Source: Coccinella septempunctata
Taxonomy: Eukaryota > Arthropoda > Insecta > Coleoptera > Coccinellidae
Reading direction: 5' to 3'
NCBI RefSeq assembly: GCF_907165205.1
Contig: NC_058195.1
Span: forward strand, 20,542,936 to 20,606,935
DNA length: 64,000 nucleotides
Position numbers and translations under genes: made by a program
Shown here: piece by piece, positions 18,483 through 31,437 of the stretch
Layout of the letters: each line of letters opens with the position of its first letter
How positions within the stretch are numbered: the stretch's first letter is position 1
Notes under the pieces: generated by a model
The model's input: only the letters and a program-made list of their open reading frames with translations
What the model was told of the DNA's origin: nothing
Databases searched by the model: none

Positions 18483-20383
18483 TGTGTGAAGTTGGCCCAG
18501 CACTTTTCGATTTAAAAAAAAAAAAATTTTGTGCTGAATTGTGCTAGGTTTGTGCTGAATTGTGCCGTTGCAATTGTTGTTTTATTCCACACGGTTCTCA
18601 AAATATTTCACAAAATGTAAAGAATGGGCTAACCCAGCACTTATCGAAAAAAAAAGTGAGCCCAGCACTTTTGATTTTTCACCTCAAAAATTTGTGGAAA
18701 AATTTGTGCTACATTTGTGCTCACTTGTGCCGTAAATATTTTCTCGAAAATTCGTCGGATTATCCGGGAAAGCCCAGCACTTTCGTTTTTTCTCAACGAA
18801 AACATATGTGAAAAATTGTGCAAGACGTGTGAAAAATTTTGCAAGACGTGTGCTAACTTGTGCCGTTGAAATTTTCACGAAAATCCTTCTAGTTTTCCAA
18901 AAAATTCAGAAAAAAGTCAGCCCAGCAATTTCGTGTTTTTGAAATTTAATTTTTTTTAAAAAGTTGTGCTACATTTGTGCTGATTTGTGCCGTTGAGATT
19001 TAAAGAAAAAACTTTTAGCTCAACGGCACAAATCAGCAGAAATGTAGCACAACTTTATAAAAAAACACGAAAGTGCTGGGCTGACTTTTTTCCAAAATCT
19101 AAATTTTTCGGAAATCTAGAAGGATTTTCGTGAAAATTTCAACGGCACAAGTTAGCACACGTCTTGCACAATTTTTCACATATGTTTTCGTTGAGAAAAA
19201 ACGAAAGTGCTGGGCTGACTTTTTCTTCAATTTCGCGATTTCCCGGAAAATCTGACGAATTTTCGAGAAAATATTTGCGGCACAAATCAGCACAAATGTA
19301 GCACAAATTTTTTCACTAATTTTTGAGGAGCAAAATCAAAAGTGCTGGGCTAACTTTTTTCTACATTTTAGATTTTCCGGGAGATAAGAATGACTTTCGC
19401 AAAAATTCGAACGGCACAACACCGAACATGCATAGCACAACCTGTTTCAGCCGCAAAAACTCATTTTTTCGATAGGTGCTCGGCTAGCCCATTCTATACA
19501 TTTTGTGAAATATTTTGAGAACCGTGTGGAATAAAACAAAAATTTCAACATCACAAATCAGCACAAAATTAGCACAAATCAGCACAAAATTAGCACAATT
19601 CAGCGCAATTTTTTTTTTCTGAAACCGAAAAGTGCTTGGCCAACTTCACACACATTGAGTCGTAGGTTGTGCACGCAGGGTTGCCAACCTCAACGGTATG
19701 AATATTAGGCTTGTTGCCATATATACTGATTTCCAGGCAATCCACTGATTTTTCTGATATCCACCATTTGAAGGAAAAGTTAAAAGTTTTTTCTGAAAAT
19801 CTCAACGGCAAAAATCAGCACAAATGTAGCTCAACTTTATAAAAAAAATTAAACTGCGAAAACACAAAAGTGCTGGGCTGACCTTTTTCCAAAATCTAAA
19901 TTTTTCGAAAAACTAGAAGGATTTTCGTGAAAATTTCAGCGGCACAAGTTTGCACACGTCTTGCACAATTTTTCACATATGTTTTCGTTGAGAAAAAACG
20001 AAAGTGTTGGGCTGACTTTTTTTTACGGCACAAGTCAGCACAAATGTAGCACTAATTTTTCCACTAATTTTTGAGGAGAAAAATCAAAAGTGCTGGGCTA
20101 ACTTTTTTCTTCATTTCAGGTTTTCCGGTATATAAGAGGGACTTTCGCAAAAATTCGAACGGCACAACACTGAACATGCATAGCACAACCTGTTTCAGTT
20201 GGCAAAACTCATTTTTTGGATAAGTGCTGAGCTAGCCCATTCTATACATTTTGTGAAATATTTTGAGAACCGTGTGGAATAAAACAAAAATTTCAACGGC
20301 ACAAATCCGCACTAACTTAGCACAATTCAGCACAAAAATTTTTCATTCGAAAACCGGAAAGTGCTGGGCCAACTTCACACACA
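18483..20383. mobile_element. Foldback array element with 9-bp TSD (Mutator-like?)
   Basis: Flanked by TTCCTAATA at 18474-18482 and 20384-20392. The ends mirror each other: TGTGTGAAGTTGGCCCAGCA on the left; the right end reads tgctgggccaacttcacac plus an extra 'ac'. The interior is a string of about 140-bp modules carrying gcccagcac / gtgctgggc, ttttcg and gtgct-acatttgtgct-gattgtgccgttg. Modules run forward to about 18950 and reversed from about 19020, with a further duplicated reversed block 19860-20280. No gene. A 9-bp duplication and long inverted ends suggest Mutator-like transposition, but no transposase is here to prove it. Confidence 0.75.
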
Positions 20384-20392
20384 TTCCTAATA

Positions 20393-22986
20393 TCACACTA
20401 CTTTCCGATATGAAGTCTGCCACTGGTCGAATTCATTGTTGTTATATCATATTATTGCACTTCAGAATTTCGGCAATTTTCCTCATATTTATTGAAGTAT
20501 CTCAATGTTCCTACCAAATTTGTCTTTCTTCCTTCTATGTGTAATATCACCCCAATCTCAGGATATTCTCCCATCAATACAAATGTTCATTCTTTTTTCA
20601 AATTTTTCAATTAGATATCTCATAAGATATTATAACATTCTCGAACTGTATACATAAGCAAATGCATCAATAATATTTCATGCAATCTTTCAATATTCAG
20701 TACCAAATTGCAAAAACATGGCTTTCCTTCATACTACGAAAAATCTGACGAATTCATAAATTTTTGTATTCCTGTCATCTTGAAATTTTCTCCATTAAAA
20801 TATGTAAGATATACATGAAACCTTCATAATCTTCGTCATCAAGATCTGCAGATAATTGAAACCAGAATTGTCGTCGACTACTGGCATTCCTGTAATGAAT
20901 ATATTTTTATGATTATTCAGAAGTTTCATATTTTGTCAATTTAGGGTCAAGAAAGTTCTTCTACGAAGAATTGGGGAGATTATCGCAAAATTGGACGAAA
21001 AGTAATTAATATGTACTTTTATTGAAATATTTCAGAGAATTATTTGAGCAGCAGTAAATACGGAATCTTTATTAGAGATTGTTGCACAGCATTTGGCTTC
21101 GAATGATGCTCCTTAGTAGAGGACTTTGAACTGAATAGCATACATATAATTTCGAAATTGACGGCCATTATGGTGTAAAAATCATTTATGAAAAACCTGT
21201 CAGTACTACATGATACTACATTGGTGGTATGGAATATTTATAGTACTCAAAGGATTACTGAAGGGTGTTTTCTTCAACTTGTCAAATTCATGATCGGTGT
21301 GGTTTTTGGTGTCAGAACAAATAGATGTTAACAGAAGATTATATAGTGTAAAGTCTCTAACTTTGAACAAATTCAGTGAATCGAAGGCAGTTTTTGTTGT
21401 TGTAAATATGCTCGGACAGAGCGATCGGTTGTTTAAGTTGCGCTATTTTTCATTCAGAAAAATGTTGAACAGCGTAACCTTAATATGAGACATGACGACA
21501 GTGATGACTATACTATTTCAAAGGACAATCCTAATTTTTTTATGACTACTTTCAAAGGGTGCTATCTAAAGTTACACATGCGCACCCAAGTATTAAGTTC
21601 TTATTTCTTATTCTTTTGTTCGATCTTTCTACAAACGTTGTTTTCCACAGAACGACAAACTTATAAATATCCTCGCTATTGTTCGCTGCTACTCTCATTA
21701 ATTAGTTTTATTCAACTTTTTATTCGACAGAAAATGATTATTAAGTACCTCGTGACATTCGATTTTTGAATTACTTGAGTTATTTCATTGAGTTGAATCA
21801 GATTCCCTCGTTTTCGAATTAGTCGATGTTTGTTGAATATCTTTTCAACGACAATAAATAAGACTTTGATATTTGGTACATACTAACTTTAATGTAACTT
21901 GATAAAACCTTCAGAATATAGGATATTCATTAGATAAAATCGAGAGTGTAACCACTATGAGAAAAATGTACATTGATTTCGTAAATCAAGATGATTTCGA
22001 CGATGATTTCTGAATTTCGAATGATGATTTCGGGATTTCGGATGATGATTTCGGTCTTCTAATGTAAATCGATTGCGAAAGTGGGTACCCCCTCGGAAAA
22101 AATTATAAAAATTTTCGATAATGTATCAGTTTACTGTATAATATTCCTTCACTTGAGAAAATACTAATCGACCTGTGCTTGTATATTTACAACAAAAAAA
22201 CTGTCCTTTATGCACCGAATTTGTTTGAAGTTGGACTCTCACACTCTATAAAGTGAAGGCATTATTTACAAAACAATAAAAGTCCTGTAAAAATTCACAT
22301 CACGAGAAAAATTTTAGTGCAGATTCTCATTTTAGACAGCAACTCGAACAGCAAGCAGTCGTGAAATGAAACACAAAATTCATTCTGTTCTGAGAGTGAA
22401 TTGGAGAAAAGCAAAAAATCTCAGAATATGAAAAAATTATAAAACTCACTTTTTATTCCGTCCATCATCTGAAGTCATCCAACCATATCCGTATGGAAAA
22501 CACTTCGTATGATTTCGGCATGTGTCGCTTCTTCATAATTTGTTCTTACACCAAAAGATTCTCCAAAATATTAACAGTATGATACAACTCAATCAAATGA
22601 TATTTACATAAATAGGTAAACAAATAATAAAAAATGAAAAAATACGAGTAGAAATCCATAAAACATGGAATTCATTACCTCCCAATCACATGTTAAAATA
22701 GCTATTATAAAAAGAAAAAAAAATCATTCGAAAATTCCATTGAAAAGATTCAACCTCTCGTTCCACTTGGATAGATTTAATAACACGTAGATGGAAAACG
22801 TTGAAGAGGAAATAAAATACTTACCAAGAATCAAGTGGGAATCAAACTGGGATTCATTTCGTTCCATTTCAACTCGTGTGAGACACGTTAGTCTCGCACA
22901 AACACACAAAACGATCGAGACAACGCGCAAACGACAAAATCAAAATGGCACCAATGAATGCTTCATTGTTCGGCTTGCGCTTCTTC
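20393..22986. other. Unassigned 2.6-kb AT-rich stretch
   Basis: Short frames only (at most 94 codons), none recognisable. There is a small repeat of gatgatttcgg-type words at about 21990-22050. It could be intron or intergenic sequence. Confidence 0.5.
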
Positions 22987-22991
22987 GAATG
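22987..22991. repeat. 5-bp target-site duplication of copia element
   Basis: GAATG here and at 27459-27463. Confidence 0.85.
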
Positions 22992-23227
22992 CGTTGAAAT
23001 ATATAATAGATTATTGGCCAGCGTAATCAAGAAGAAAGAATATAATATTATTTAGTCTATGACACAAATTCAGGTCTATGTACGCATGTGAGTTTAGACA
23101 ACTGGCATATAAGAATCAAGCGTTTTTTCGGAATGATCCACGATTCACTGAGAATTTATATTTCATTTTTATATATTTGATCTTATCAATAAAGTACAGA
23201 GGAGATTTGTTTTTGCTTTATTTAACA
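22992..23227 (+). repeat. Copia 5' LTR
   Basis: About 236 bp, matching 27224-27458. Starts CGTTGAAAT (the right copy keeps TGTTGAAAT, so the first base is mutated) and ends TTTATTTAACA. Carries AATAAAG before its end. Several substitutions separate the two LTRs, so the insertion is not very recent. Confidence 0.9.
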
Positions 23228-23245
23228 TGGTAGTAGGAGCCAGTG
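23228..23245 (+). promoter_or_regulatory. Primer-binding site
   Basis: TGGTAGTAGGAGCCAGTGG begins directly after the LTR. Its start resembles the Met-tRNA 3'-end complement used by many copia elements. Confidence 0.5.
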
Positions 23246-23334
23246 GTTTATATTTTTGAGAAGCAGACAAAGGAAATGGCTACAAGCAGAGAAGGTATCA
23301 GTGGAATCACGTTGCCGTAACAAGTAAAAGAAAT

Positions 23335-24780
23335 GCCTTCTAACAGAGAAGAAAGTATCACGTTGCCGGTTTTTGATGGGGGCGAGTATAGTAAATGGAA
23401 ATTACAGACTACAACTGGTTCTGGAAGCGAAAAATGTGTTGAATCCACTCAAAGAAGAAGCACCTACAGATGAAAATTCAAGAAATGAATGGAGAAAGAA
23501 AGACTTGAAAGATAGGAACATAATTGTTCAAGGAGTTTCAGACGTACAGTTGGAACATATCATAAACGAAACTATCTAGTGCAGGTATGATTAAAAAGCT
23601 AGACTCGATATATCTTTCCAGTTCTACAGCATTAAAGTTGATAACCAAGAGAAAACTCTTGGATCTCAAAATGGGGGAGCAAGAAGATCCCAAAGACTTC
23701 ATTAATAAATTTGAAAAGTGTGTTAACGAGTTAAAATCCACTGGAGAATCTCTCACAGAAAACGACCGTCTGAATTATTTGTTATTGGCACTTCCAAAAA
23801 GTTCAAATCACTTTGTAGATATTGTAGATGCCTTGCCACCTGCACAGAAAACTTTCGAGTATGTGAAGTCAAAGTTGTTGCTTGAGTCACATAGAAACTC
23901 TAAAACTGAAGCTTATCATCCAGGTCATGCATTCAATTCTCAACCCTGGAGTAATCGACAACATCGGAAGTTTGATGGAAGTAAAAATTGTTATCACTGT
24001 GGCAAACCAGACCATATCAAACGTTTTTGTCCTGCCTTGAGGAATAAGAACAATAATCCAAGATACCAGCTGAAGAAGACTTACAGCTACAGAGGAAGAT
24101 ACAGGCAAACAAGAGGCAATACAGCAGAGATTGAGAGCAATAATGAACAAGGAAGAAACACATTCCATGCATCTGTCAACTCACCAAAGGACGAATCAGA
24201 AGAAGGAAGTAGTTCAATGGAACAAATGACTTGGCTTCTAGATAGCGGTTGTTCAGACCATATAGTTAACGATGATAAGTATTTCTCTATTTATAGAAAT
24301 CTGACTAAACCTGTCGATATTAAGGTAGGTGATGGATTTATAATTCAAGCTCTAGGAATTGGAACAATTAATGTCAATTTTAAAGTAGATTCTAAATTTG
24401 TAATGGTTCAGATAAAAAACTGCTATTTTGCACCTGCGATGAAAAAAAATTTGTTAAGTGTATCAAAAATGACTGATTTTGCTAATACTATTTGGGCAAA
24501 AAATAATTTTCTAGAAATTTATAATTCAAAAAAAGATATCATAGGAATAGCTCATAAGAAACAAGGTCTTTATTATTCGGCAGGAAGTGTAAATTTGACA
24601 AGTTCAAACAATTATGCGTGTATTTCTGAAGCAACTAACAAAGAAAATTTGCATAAAAGGCTTGGCGACATAAGTTTTCTTAATTTGGATAAGATGTGTA
24701 GAGATCGGATAGTACTAGGGTTACCAAAAACTGTTAAAATATTTTTCTTAAATGTGAAGTGTGTTTTTCTTCGAAAATGT
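23335..24780 (+). pseudogene. Copia gag and protease
   Basis: Starts near ATG 23332 (MPSNREESITLPVFDGGEYS), slips frame near 23400, and stops at 23577-23579 just before 23587. From 23587 a 400-codon frame carries the gag capsid region (KLITKRKLLDLKM, ENDRLNYLLLALPKS), the zinc knuckle CYHCGKPDHIKRFC (CX2CX4HX4C), the protease site WLLDSGCSDHIVND and the start of the pre-integrase domain (LHKRLGDISFLNLDKM). The frame slips again near 24760. Confidence 0.85.
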
Positions 24781-25580
24781 CCAATTTAAAATTTAAAAAC
24801 GATCGAAGTAAAGCTGAAACTATAGGCGAAATAATTCACGTTAACGGATCGATATCACCGAAAGGTTTAAAGGGAAAAAAATATTTCGTGAGTTTCATAG
24901 ACGATTTAAGTAGATTAGGAGTTGTGTACTGTATCAAAAGTAAGAACGAGGTCTTTAAATGTTTTCGAAATTATATTAGACTCATTAATAATCAAACATG
25001 TAAAAAGATAAGAGAGATAAGATGTGATCGAGGCACTGAATATTTGAATCGAGATTTCTTTGATTTCACACAAGAAAATGGTATATATCTGCGTCCTAGT
25101 CCGAGTTATTGTCATGAACTTAACGGAGTTGAAGAAAGGTTTAATCGTACTGTAATGAACACTGCCAGATGTTTACTGACTGACATAAACTTGCACAAAC
25201 AATATTGGCCTGAGTGTGTAAAAACTGCTACTTATTTAAGAAACAGAACAATCGGTGCCAATGATTTCAATAAAAATCCTTATGAATTATTCATAGGTAA
25301 GAAACCAGATGTTTCAAACTTGCGCATATTTGGAAGCATTGGATTTGTAAGAACCCCTGAGAAACGTAGAAACAAATTGGACCCAAAATCTATGAAAGGT
25401 GTTCTGGTAGGTTACACTGATTTAGGTTATAGAATGCTCATAGACAATAAGATAGTTGAATCTCGACATGTTCGATTTAAAGAAAATAACGAAAGATTTA
25501 TAAAACTGTCAATTAATGAATCACCTGAAAGTGTGGAAGTGACTGAGTGTGAGGAAGTCAGTGAGTTTCAGAGAGGTTGA
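24759..25580 (+). pseudogene. Copia integrase
   Basis: 273 codons. Core motifs: IHVNGSISPKG at the first catalytic position, where HTDxxGP is usual, so Asp is Asn; FVSFIDDLSR; EIRCDRGTEY (second Asp present); ELNGVEERFNRTV (Glu present); YWPECVKTATYLRNR. The substitution would inactivate strand transfer even if the frame were repaired. Confidence 0.85.
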
Positions 25581-25689
25581 AATCAAATGAAGAACTGAGT
25601 CTTGAAAGATCAAAAAGAACAATAAAAAATCCACTTTGGCACAAAGATTATAAATAGACGCAAATTTTTCGAATATTGTACCTAGTAAT

Positions 25690-26427
25690 TATCAGGCCCT
25701 TAATTCCAATGACAAGTTAAATTGGTCAAACGCGATGTAAGTTGAATATGACAGTCTTATCAGAAATAACACTTGGGATTTAGTAGACATAAATTCTGTA
25801 CCTGACGATAACAAACTTATAAATGTCGAATGGATTTTTCAAAGAAAGTCACCTAATATATTTAAAGCTAGATTGGTTGCAATAGGTTGTCAACAACCAA
25901 AATCTTTAGAAGAAGAAATTTATGCGCCTGTGGCACGTATGTGTACTCTTAAAAATTTGCTATCGGTAGTGTGTGTGAATGGATGGTTTGTAGAACAGAT
26001 GGATGATCAAACTGCATTTCTCAACGGAAAACTCAAGTCAGATGTCTATGTTTATCAGCCCGCAGGGTTTGATGATGATAAAAATAAAGTATGCATGTTA
26101 AAAAAGGCATTGTATGGACTTCGAGAGAGCCCTAAAGCATGCTATGAATGCTTTAATCACTATCTTGTAACTCTTGGTTTTTGCACTTCTAGTTATGATA
26201 GTTGTTTATACTTAAGTCAAAATGAACAGTCTTCACTCTATATTTTTCTTTATGTTGACCATTTTCTAATTTGTGGTCCTGATATCGAGCAGATTTTTAT
26301 CATTGAGAGGCAACTATCTGATAAATTTGAAATGAAGAACTTAGGAAAAGTGAAGAGGTACTTAGGTATAGATGTTGATTATGATCAAGAAGGGAGAAAA
26401 TTGAGTTTTAGCCAAAGCATACATTGA
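25690..26427 (+). pseudogene. Copia reverse transcriptase
   Basis: Reads FKARLVAIGCQQ, EEEIYAPVARMCTLKNLLSV, VEQMDDQTAFLNGKLKSDVY, KKALYGLRESPKACYE, and LYVDHFLICG where YVDD is expected: the second catalytic Asp is His. It ends by frameshift at 26427 in the conserved LSFSQSIH segment. Sequence upstream of 25873 has stops. Confidence 0.85.
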
Positions 26428-26439
26428 AGATCTAGTTCT

Positions 26440-27176
26440 GAAATATAATTTGAAAACTTTATAAAACGCCTATTGAATTGAATTTGAAATCAAAACCCGA
26501 TACAGGTGATAATCTAGGTTACAGAAATTTGATTGGTGGATTGTTGTATATAAGTCAAGGTACACAACCTGATATATCGTATGCTGTTAGCTATTTATGT
26601 GCTTTTCAAAACTGCAACAGTATCACACATTTCAAGTATGCTCTTAGAGTATTAAAATATTTATATCACACAAAAGATTTATCATTGAACTTTAGTTCTG
26701 AATTCAATGAAGTTATAAATTCTTTTGTTGATGCAGACTGGGCCTCAGATATTATAGATCGAAAGTCTCGAAGCGGAATTCTAGTTAGAGTTTTTGATAA
26801 TCCGGTACTGTGGGTCTCTAGAAAACAAAAATCAGTGACAAAATCATCTTGTCATGCAGAATATATAGCATTAGCAGAAGCAGTCGATGAAGTATTGTAC
26901 ATTGATGGACTTTTGAAAGAATTAAATGTATGTCATTCAGATCCCATTGAAATTTGGGAAGACAATGCCGCTGCACGATTACTAGCCATTAATGGAAATT
27001 TTTCTACGAATAGTAAGCATGTAGAAGTTAGCTATCATTATGTTCATGATTCTGGGAAAGAAAATGTGATTAAAATTTTGAAGATTCCTACTGTAGATAA
27101 CCTTGCTGACATTTTTACAAAAGCGTTAGGTCACTCGAATTTTGAAAAGTTAAGATGTTTGTTGAACATTTATTGA
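26440..27176 (+). pseudogene. Copia RNase H
   Basis: From 26478 a 232-codon frame reads YRNLIGGLLYISQGTQPDIS, FVDADWASDIIDRKSRSG, KSSCHAEYIALAEA and WEDNAAARLLA, with the catalytic acidic residues in place, ending after VDNLADIFTKAL. The best-preserved domain of this element. Confidence 0.85.
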
Positions 27177-27223
27177 TGTTAATATTTAAGTTATCTCGAT
27201 TTCGCCGGCCAAGAAAGGAAGTG

Positions 27224-27458
27224 TGTTGAAATGTATAATAGATTATTGGACAGCGTAATCAAGAAAAAAAATATGATATTATTTTGTCTATGACACAAAT
27301 TCAGTTCTATGTACGCATGTGAGGTTAGACAACGGACATGTAAGAATCAAGCGTTTTTTCGGAATGATCCACGATTCACTGAGAATTTATTTTTTATTTT
27401 TATATATTTGATCTAATCAATAAAGTACAAAGGAGATTTGTTGTTGCTTTATTCGACA
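27224..27458 (+). repeat. Copia 3' LTR
   Basis: TGTTGAAATGTATAATAG ... TTATTCGACA, 235 bp, preceded by the purine tract AAGAAAGGAAGTG (27211-27223) and followed by the GAATG duplication. Confidence 0.9.
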
Positions 27459-27463
27459 GAATG

Positions 27464-28033
27464 AAGCCCAAATCTCATGTTACTGTCATTTCTCGTTTCT
27501 GCACTGTGCAGCTGGCTAAAGTGGATAGTGATCAGCGTTGCCAGGTCCAGAAATTTTATTTCCCAGTATACGGTATGCAGAGTAGAGTAAATCTTCACTT
27601 TACTATGTTGAATAACCTAGATTCTGGATTTTTATTTTCATCAAGCCTTGAAAAGAACGGATAGAGAATATCGACTTCTGAAAGTACTGCTTGTTAAGTT
27701 CATTTGTATCCAAGGAATAAAATAAATAAAGTCAGAGTTCCCAAAGAGAATATGATTAGAAATCATTCATCTACTTCACAAATTATTTATCAATTCTAAC
27801 GATTGAATGCCGGTTATAGAGTTCAGATAAAAGCTGAATCCAACGTTGAACCCAATTCAACCTGACTGCCTGACAATGACAAAATAGAACTGAACTGTCC
27901 AAAATTGAGAAGGATTTAACTTTGAACTCGGTTTGAACCTGAACTCTAGTCACTGTAGAATGTAAAATATAGATATAGATAGAATATATAGTGTGATATA
28001 TGAAACAGAACAGATTTCTGGACATCAGAAAAT
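27464..28033. other. Unassigned spacer between two LTR elements
   Basis: 570 bp, AT-rich, no recognised gene. Confidence 0.5.
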
Positions 28034-28038
28034 AAATC

Positions 28039-28136
28039 TGTAATGTATATAACAGATGTTTGTACATATTGTGAATTCAGTATTAAATGAGACACCGTGC
28101 TAGCCATTTGTTTTTATCAAATCGAAATACATCACA
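28039..28136 (+). repeat. 98-bp LTR of gypsy element, 5'
   Basis: TGTAATGTATATAACAG ... AAATACATCACA. Differs from 32343-32440 by one base (ccgTgc here, ccgAgc there). Flanked outside by AAATC at 28034-28038, repeated at 32441-32445. One of the shortest LTRs a gypsy element can have. Confidence 0.9.
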
Positions 28137-28152
28137 TGGCGCAGTCGAAGCG
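28137..28152 (+). promoter_or_regulatory. Primer-binding site
   Basis: TGGCGCAGTCGAAGCG lies directly at the LTR end. TGGCGCAGT is a common primer site start in insect gypsy-group elements. Confidence 0.6.
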
Positions 28153-28219
28153 AACATAAGCGTGTGTGGAAAATTGAAATCCTCTCGTGGAAAAATAATA
28201 TTGAATTATAATTGTAATA

Positions 28220-29669
28220 ATGACAAAGACACCATCCGAGATGAAATCAGAAGAAAATTCGTTGTACGTATCCATGTCAGCCAAGCCACCATCCGAAATG
28301 AAGTTAGAAGAAGATCCAGCAGTGGAATGGAAATTCTTTCTACAGAAATTCAAAATTTTCATTCAAGCTACAAAAGCAGAAAGTGAATCCGAAGAATATA
28401 AAGCTGTTGAATTGCATCGGTGATAAAGCCCTCAAAATATACAATACCTTCGAGTTTGAAAATGAAAAAGAAAAAATGAAATTGAAGAATATTCTAGAAA
28501 AATTTGAGGCATACTTCATACCAAGTGTTAATGTTACATATGAAAGGTACATATTTTTCACCAGAGATATGGAAGAATCGGAAACTGTGGATGAATGTGT
28601 AACTCAGTTGAAACAATTAAGTAAAAATTGTGAATTCGAAAATTTAACAGATTCTCTCATAAAGTACAGATTGGTCTTAGGCATCAAAGATAAAAACGTC
28701 AAGGACAGACTCTTGAGAACAAAAAATCTGGACTTGATAAAGGCGGTGGAAATATGTAAATCTGCAGAGATAACGAATAAACAATTGGAAATTTTATGTT
28801 CAAATCCTGGTCCGAGCATGAGGAAGAGAGAAGATAATCAAGAATTAATGGAAGTGAGACGAAAAAATTTTCACATGGGTATGAAGAAGCAGGCGCCGAA
28901 CACAAGGAGACAGAATGAAGTATCTAATGGACAAGGACAACAACATCCCAGGAGCCGTCAAAGAAAACAGATAAGTTTCAAGTCATTTAATAGTAATAAT
29001 TTTCAACAACAAAGAAATAATAATAATGAATTTCATTGTACGAAATGTGGTACTATTCATTTCAGGGGAAATTGTAAAGCATTCGGAAAAATTTGTCGAA
29101 AGTGTGGTTTGTACAATCATTTTGCTTCATTTTGTAAAAGTAAAAGTGTTAATAATATTGCAAGAAAAGAAGAACTTTATATAGGTTCAGTGGAAAATAG
29201 TACTTCATCTACAAAATCAAATTGGACAGTCGATTTAAAAATAAATAATGAAATAGTAAATTTCAAAGTAGATACTGGCGCTGATGTTAATGTTATTCCA
29301 TTCAGTTTGTACAATGCAATTTTCAAATCCGAATTAATTATGAGAGATGATACCAAATTGATAGAATATACAGGAAATCAAATCGAAATAATAGGATTTA
29401 TTACAGCCCCAGTTTTTTATAAAAATAACGAATTTAATGTAAAATTTTTTATAGCTAAAGGATATGGCCGACCAATAATTGGAAAAACCTCAATAGAAGA
29501 CTTGGATATTGCGAGAATGGTAGCGGAAATGAGTGACACCAAGAGGTATATGCTTGATTTTCATGATGTTTTTGATGGAATTGGGTGTTTACCAGGTCAA
29601 TATACAATTAAGGTAGATGAAACTGTTAAACCTTGCATCCATGCAGCTAGACGCTTTCCCCAAGGGTGA
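28220..29669 (+). pseudogene. Gypsy gag and protease
   Basis: Starts MTKTPSEMKSEENS at 28220. A one-base slip near 28400 moves reading to the 428-codon frame (LLNCIGDKALKIYNTFEF). Further on: a capsid-like helical part, two zinc knuckles (CTKCGTIHFRGNC; CRKCGLYNHFASFC), then FKVDTGADVNVIPF, an intact aspartic protease site, and the RT lead-in YTIKVDETVKPCIH. A second slip at 29665 separates it from pol. Confidence 0.85.
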
Positions 29670-31437
29670 GATTGAAAAATAAATTAGATAATTTGGAAAA
29701 ACAAAACATTATAGCTAGAGAATTCGAGCCAACTGAGTGGGTTAACTCCCTAGTAATTGTAGACAAGCCTAATGGAGATTTTAGAATATGTATTGATCCC
29801 ACTAATTTGAATAGAGCAATTAAACGAGAACATTTTTCAATTCCCACTTTTACAGATATTGTTGCTAATTTAAATAATGCTAAAGTTTTTTCTGTGTTGG
29901 ATACGAATAATGGATTTTGGAATATTGAATTAGATTAATATAGTTCGAAATTATGTACTTTCAACACTCCATTTGGCAGGTACAGGTTTAAAAGATTACC
30001 TTTTGGTTTGGTATGTTCAGCAGAAATTTTTCTGAGAAAAATTTCACGATGTTTTGAAGGAATTCAATGTGTCAGCATATATATAGATGATATTCTGGTC
30101 TGGGGTGAAAATCAAAGAGAACATGACGAAAGGCTGGTCGAAGTTCTAAAAAGGGCGCGCGAAAATAATATTAAATTCAATAAAGAAAAGTGTAAATTTT
30201 CAGTTTCGGAGGTGAATTACTTGGGTCATAAAATAACGAGTAATGGTATAGAGCCAGATGAAAGTAAAATTTCAGTAATAAAAAATTATCCAGAACCAAC
30301 GAATGTGAAAGAATTGCAAAGATTTCTCGGTATTATTAATTATTTGCATAAATTTATTCCGAATGTAGAAGAAATAACTGCCCCTTCGAGGGATTTATTA
30401 AAAAAGAATACAATTTTTGAATGGGGTTGGAAACTAAAGGAAGTTTTTGATCAATTAAAGAAAATTTTGTCATCGCAAACAATATTAAAATTTTATGATC
30501 CACAGAAAATATTGGTGTTATCTGTGGATGCTTCAAAAGATGGTTTGGGAGCGGTACTATTACAAGAAAGCAAGCCTATAGCATATGCATCGAGGTCTTT
30601 AAATAATGCGCAAAAATGCTATGCTCAAATTGAAAAAGAGATGTTAGCAATAGTGTATGGGGTACAGAAATTTCATCAATATATTTATGGTAGAAAAGTG
30701 ATTGTAGAAACCGATCACAAACCGCTGATTCATATTTTCAAGAAAGCATTAATTGATTGTCCGATGCGTTTACAAAGAATGCTTTTGGATGTGCAGATGT
30801 ATGATTTGGATGTTCAGTTCAGGCCTGGAAAGGAAATGTATATATCTGATGCCTTGAGTCGAATCAATATGCAAAAGGACGATACAAACATTTTTGAAAA
30901 TGAGTATGAAGCACAAGTTAATTATTTGAAAAAGTTTTTTCCAATTTCACCACAATACTTAGAAAAGTTCAAAGAGGAAACTAAAAAAGATTCAACTCTT
31001 CAAGTTATTAGTCAATATATTAAGGAAGGATGGCCGAATTCTCGGGCTAAATGTAATTCTTTATCAAAATTATATTACAATGTAAGGTCAGAATTGGTTA
31101 TTATTGATGACATAATTTATAAAGGAAATTGCTTGGGTGTACCAGAATCATTGAGAAGAGAAATGTTGAATCTGATCCATTTAAGCCACATGGGCATTGT
31201 TAAGTGTAATTTAAAAGCAAAAGAACTACTTTATTGGCCAAATATGTTTCGTGACATAGAAAATGTATTATTATCATGTGACATTTGTCAAAAGTATTCT
31301 AGAAATAACTTCAAAGAGTCACTCATACCGCATCCCATTCCCGAATATCCATCGCAAAAAATAGGTTGTGATTTGTTTGAAATTGATGGCAAAAAATATA
31401 TGATTGTTATTGACTATTTTTCAAAATATGTTTAAAT
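29666..31437 (+). pseudogene. Gypsy reverse transcriptase, RNase H and integrase N-terminus
   Basis: RT motifs: EFEPTEWVNSLVIVDKPNGD, KVFSVLDTNNGFWNIELD (then an in-frame stop at 29936-29938), FNTPFGRYRFKRLPFG, SIYIDDILVWGE with the YxDD box intact, and NYLGHKITSNGI. RNase H: LSVDASKDGLGAVLLQ, YAQIEKEMLAIVYG and ETDHKPLI. Integrase: the H-H-C-C zinc part (LIHLSHMGIV..CDICQKY) and GCDLFEIDGKKY with the first Asp; in-frame TAA at 31433-31435. Two stops in otherwise well-kept sequence. Confidence 0.9.

Noticed and set aside
18560..19811. Several 60-90 codon frames in the foldback element
   Set aside because: They follow the repeated modules on both strands and change with each unit; no protein family.
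22495..22545. Possible sixth hammerhead locus (minus strand gccgaaatcat with an upstream atgaag)
   Set aside because: CTGATGA is not preserved and no palindromic stem III or matching stem I can be drawn.
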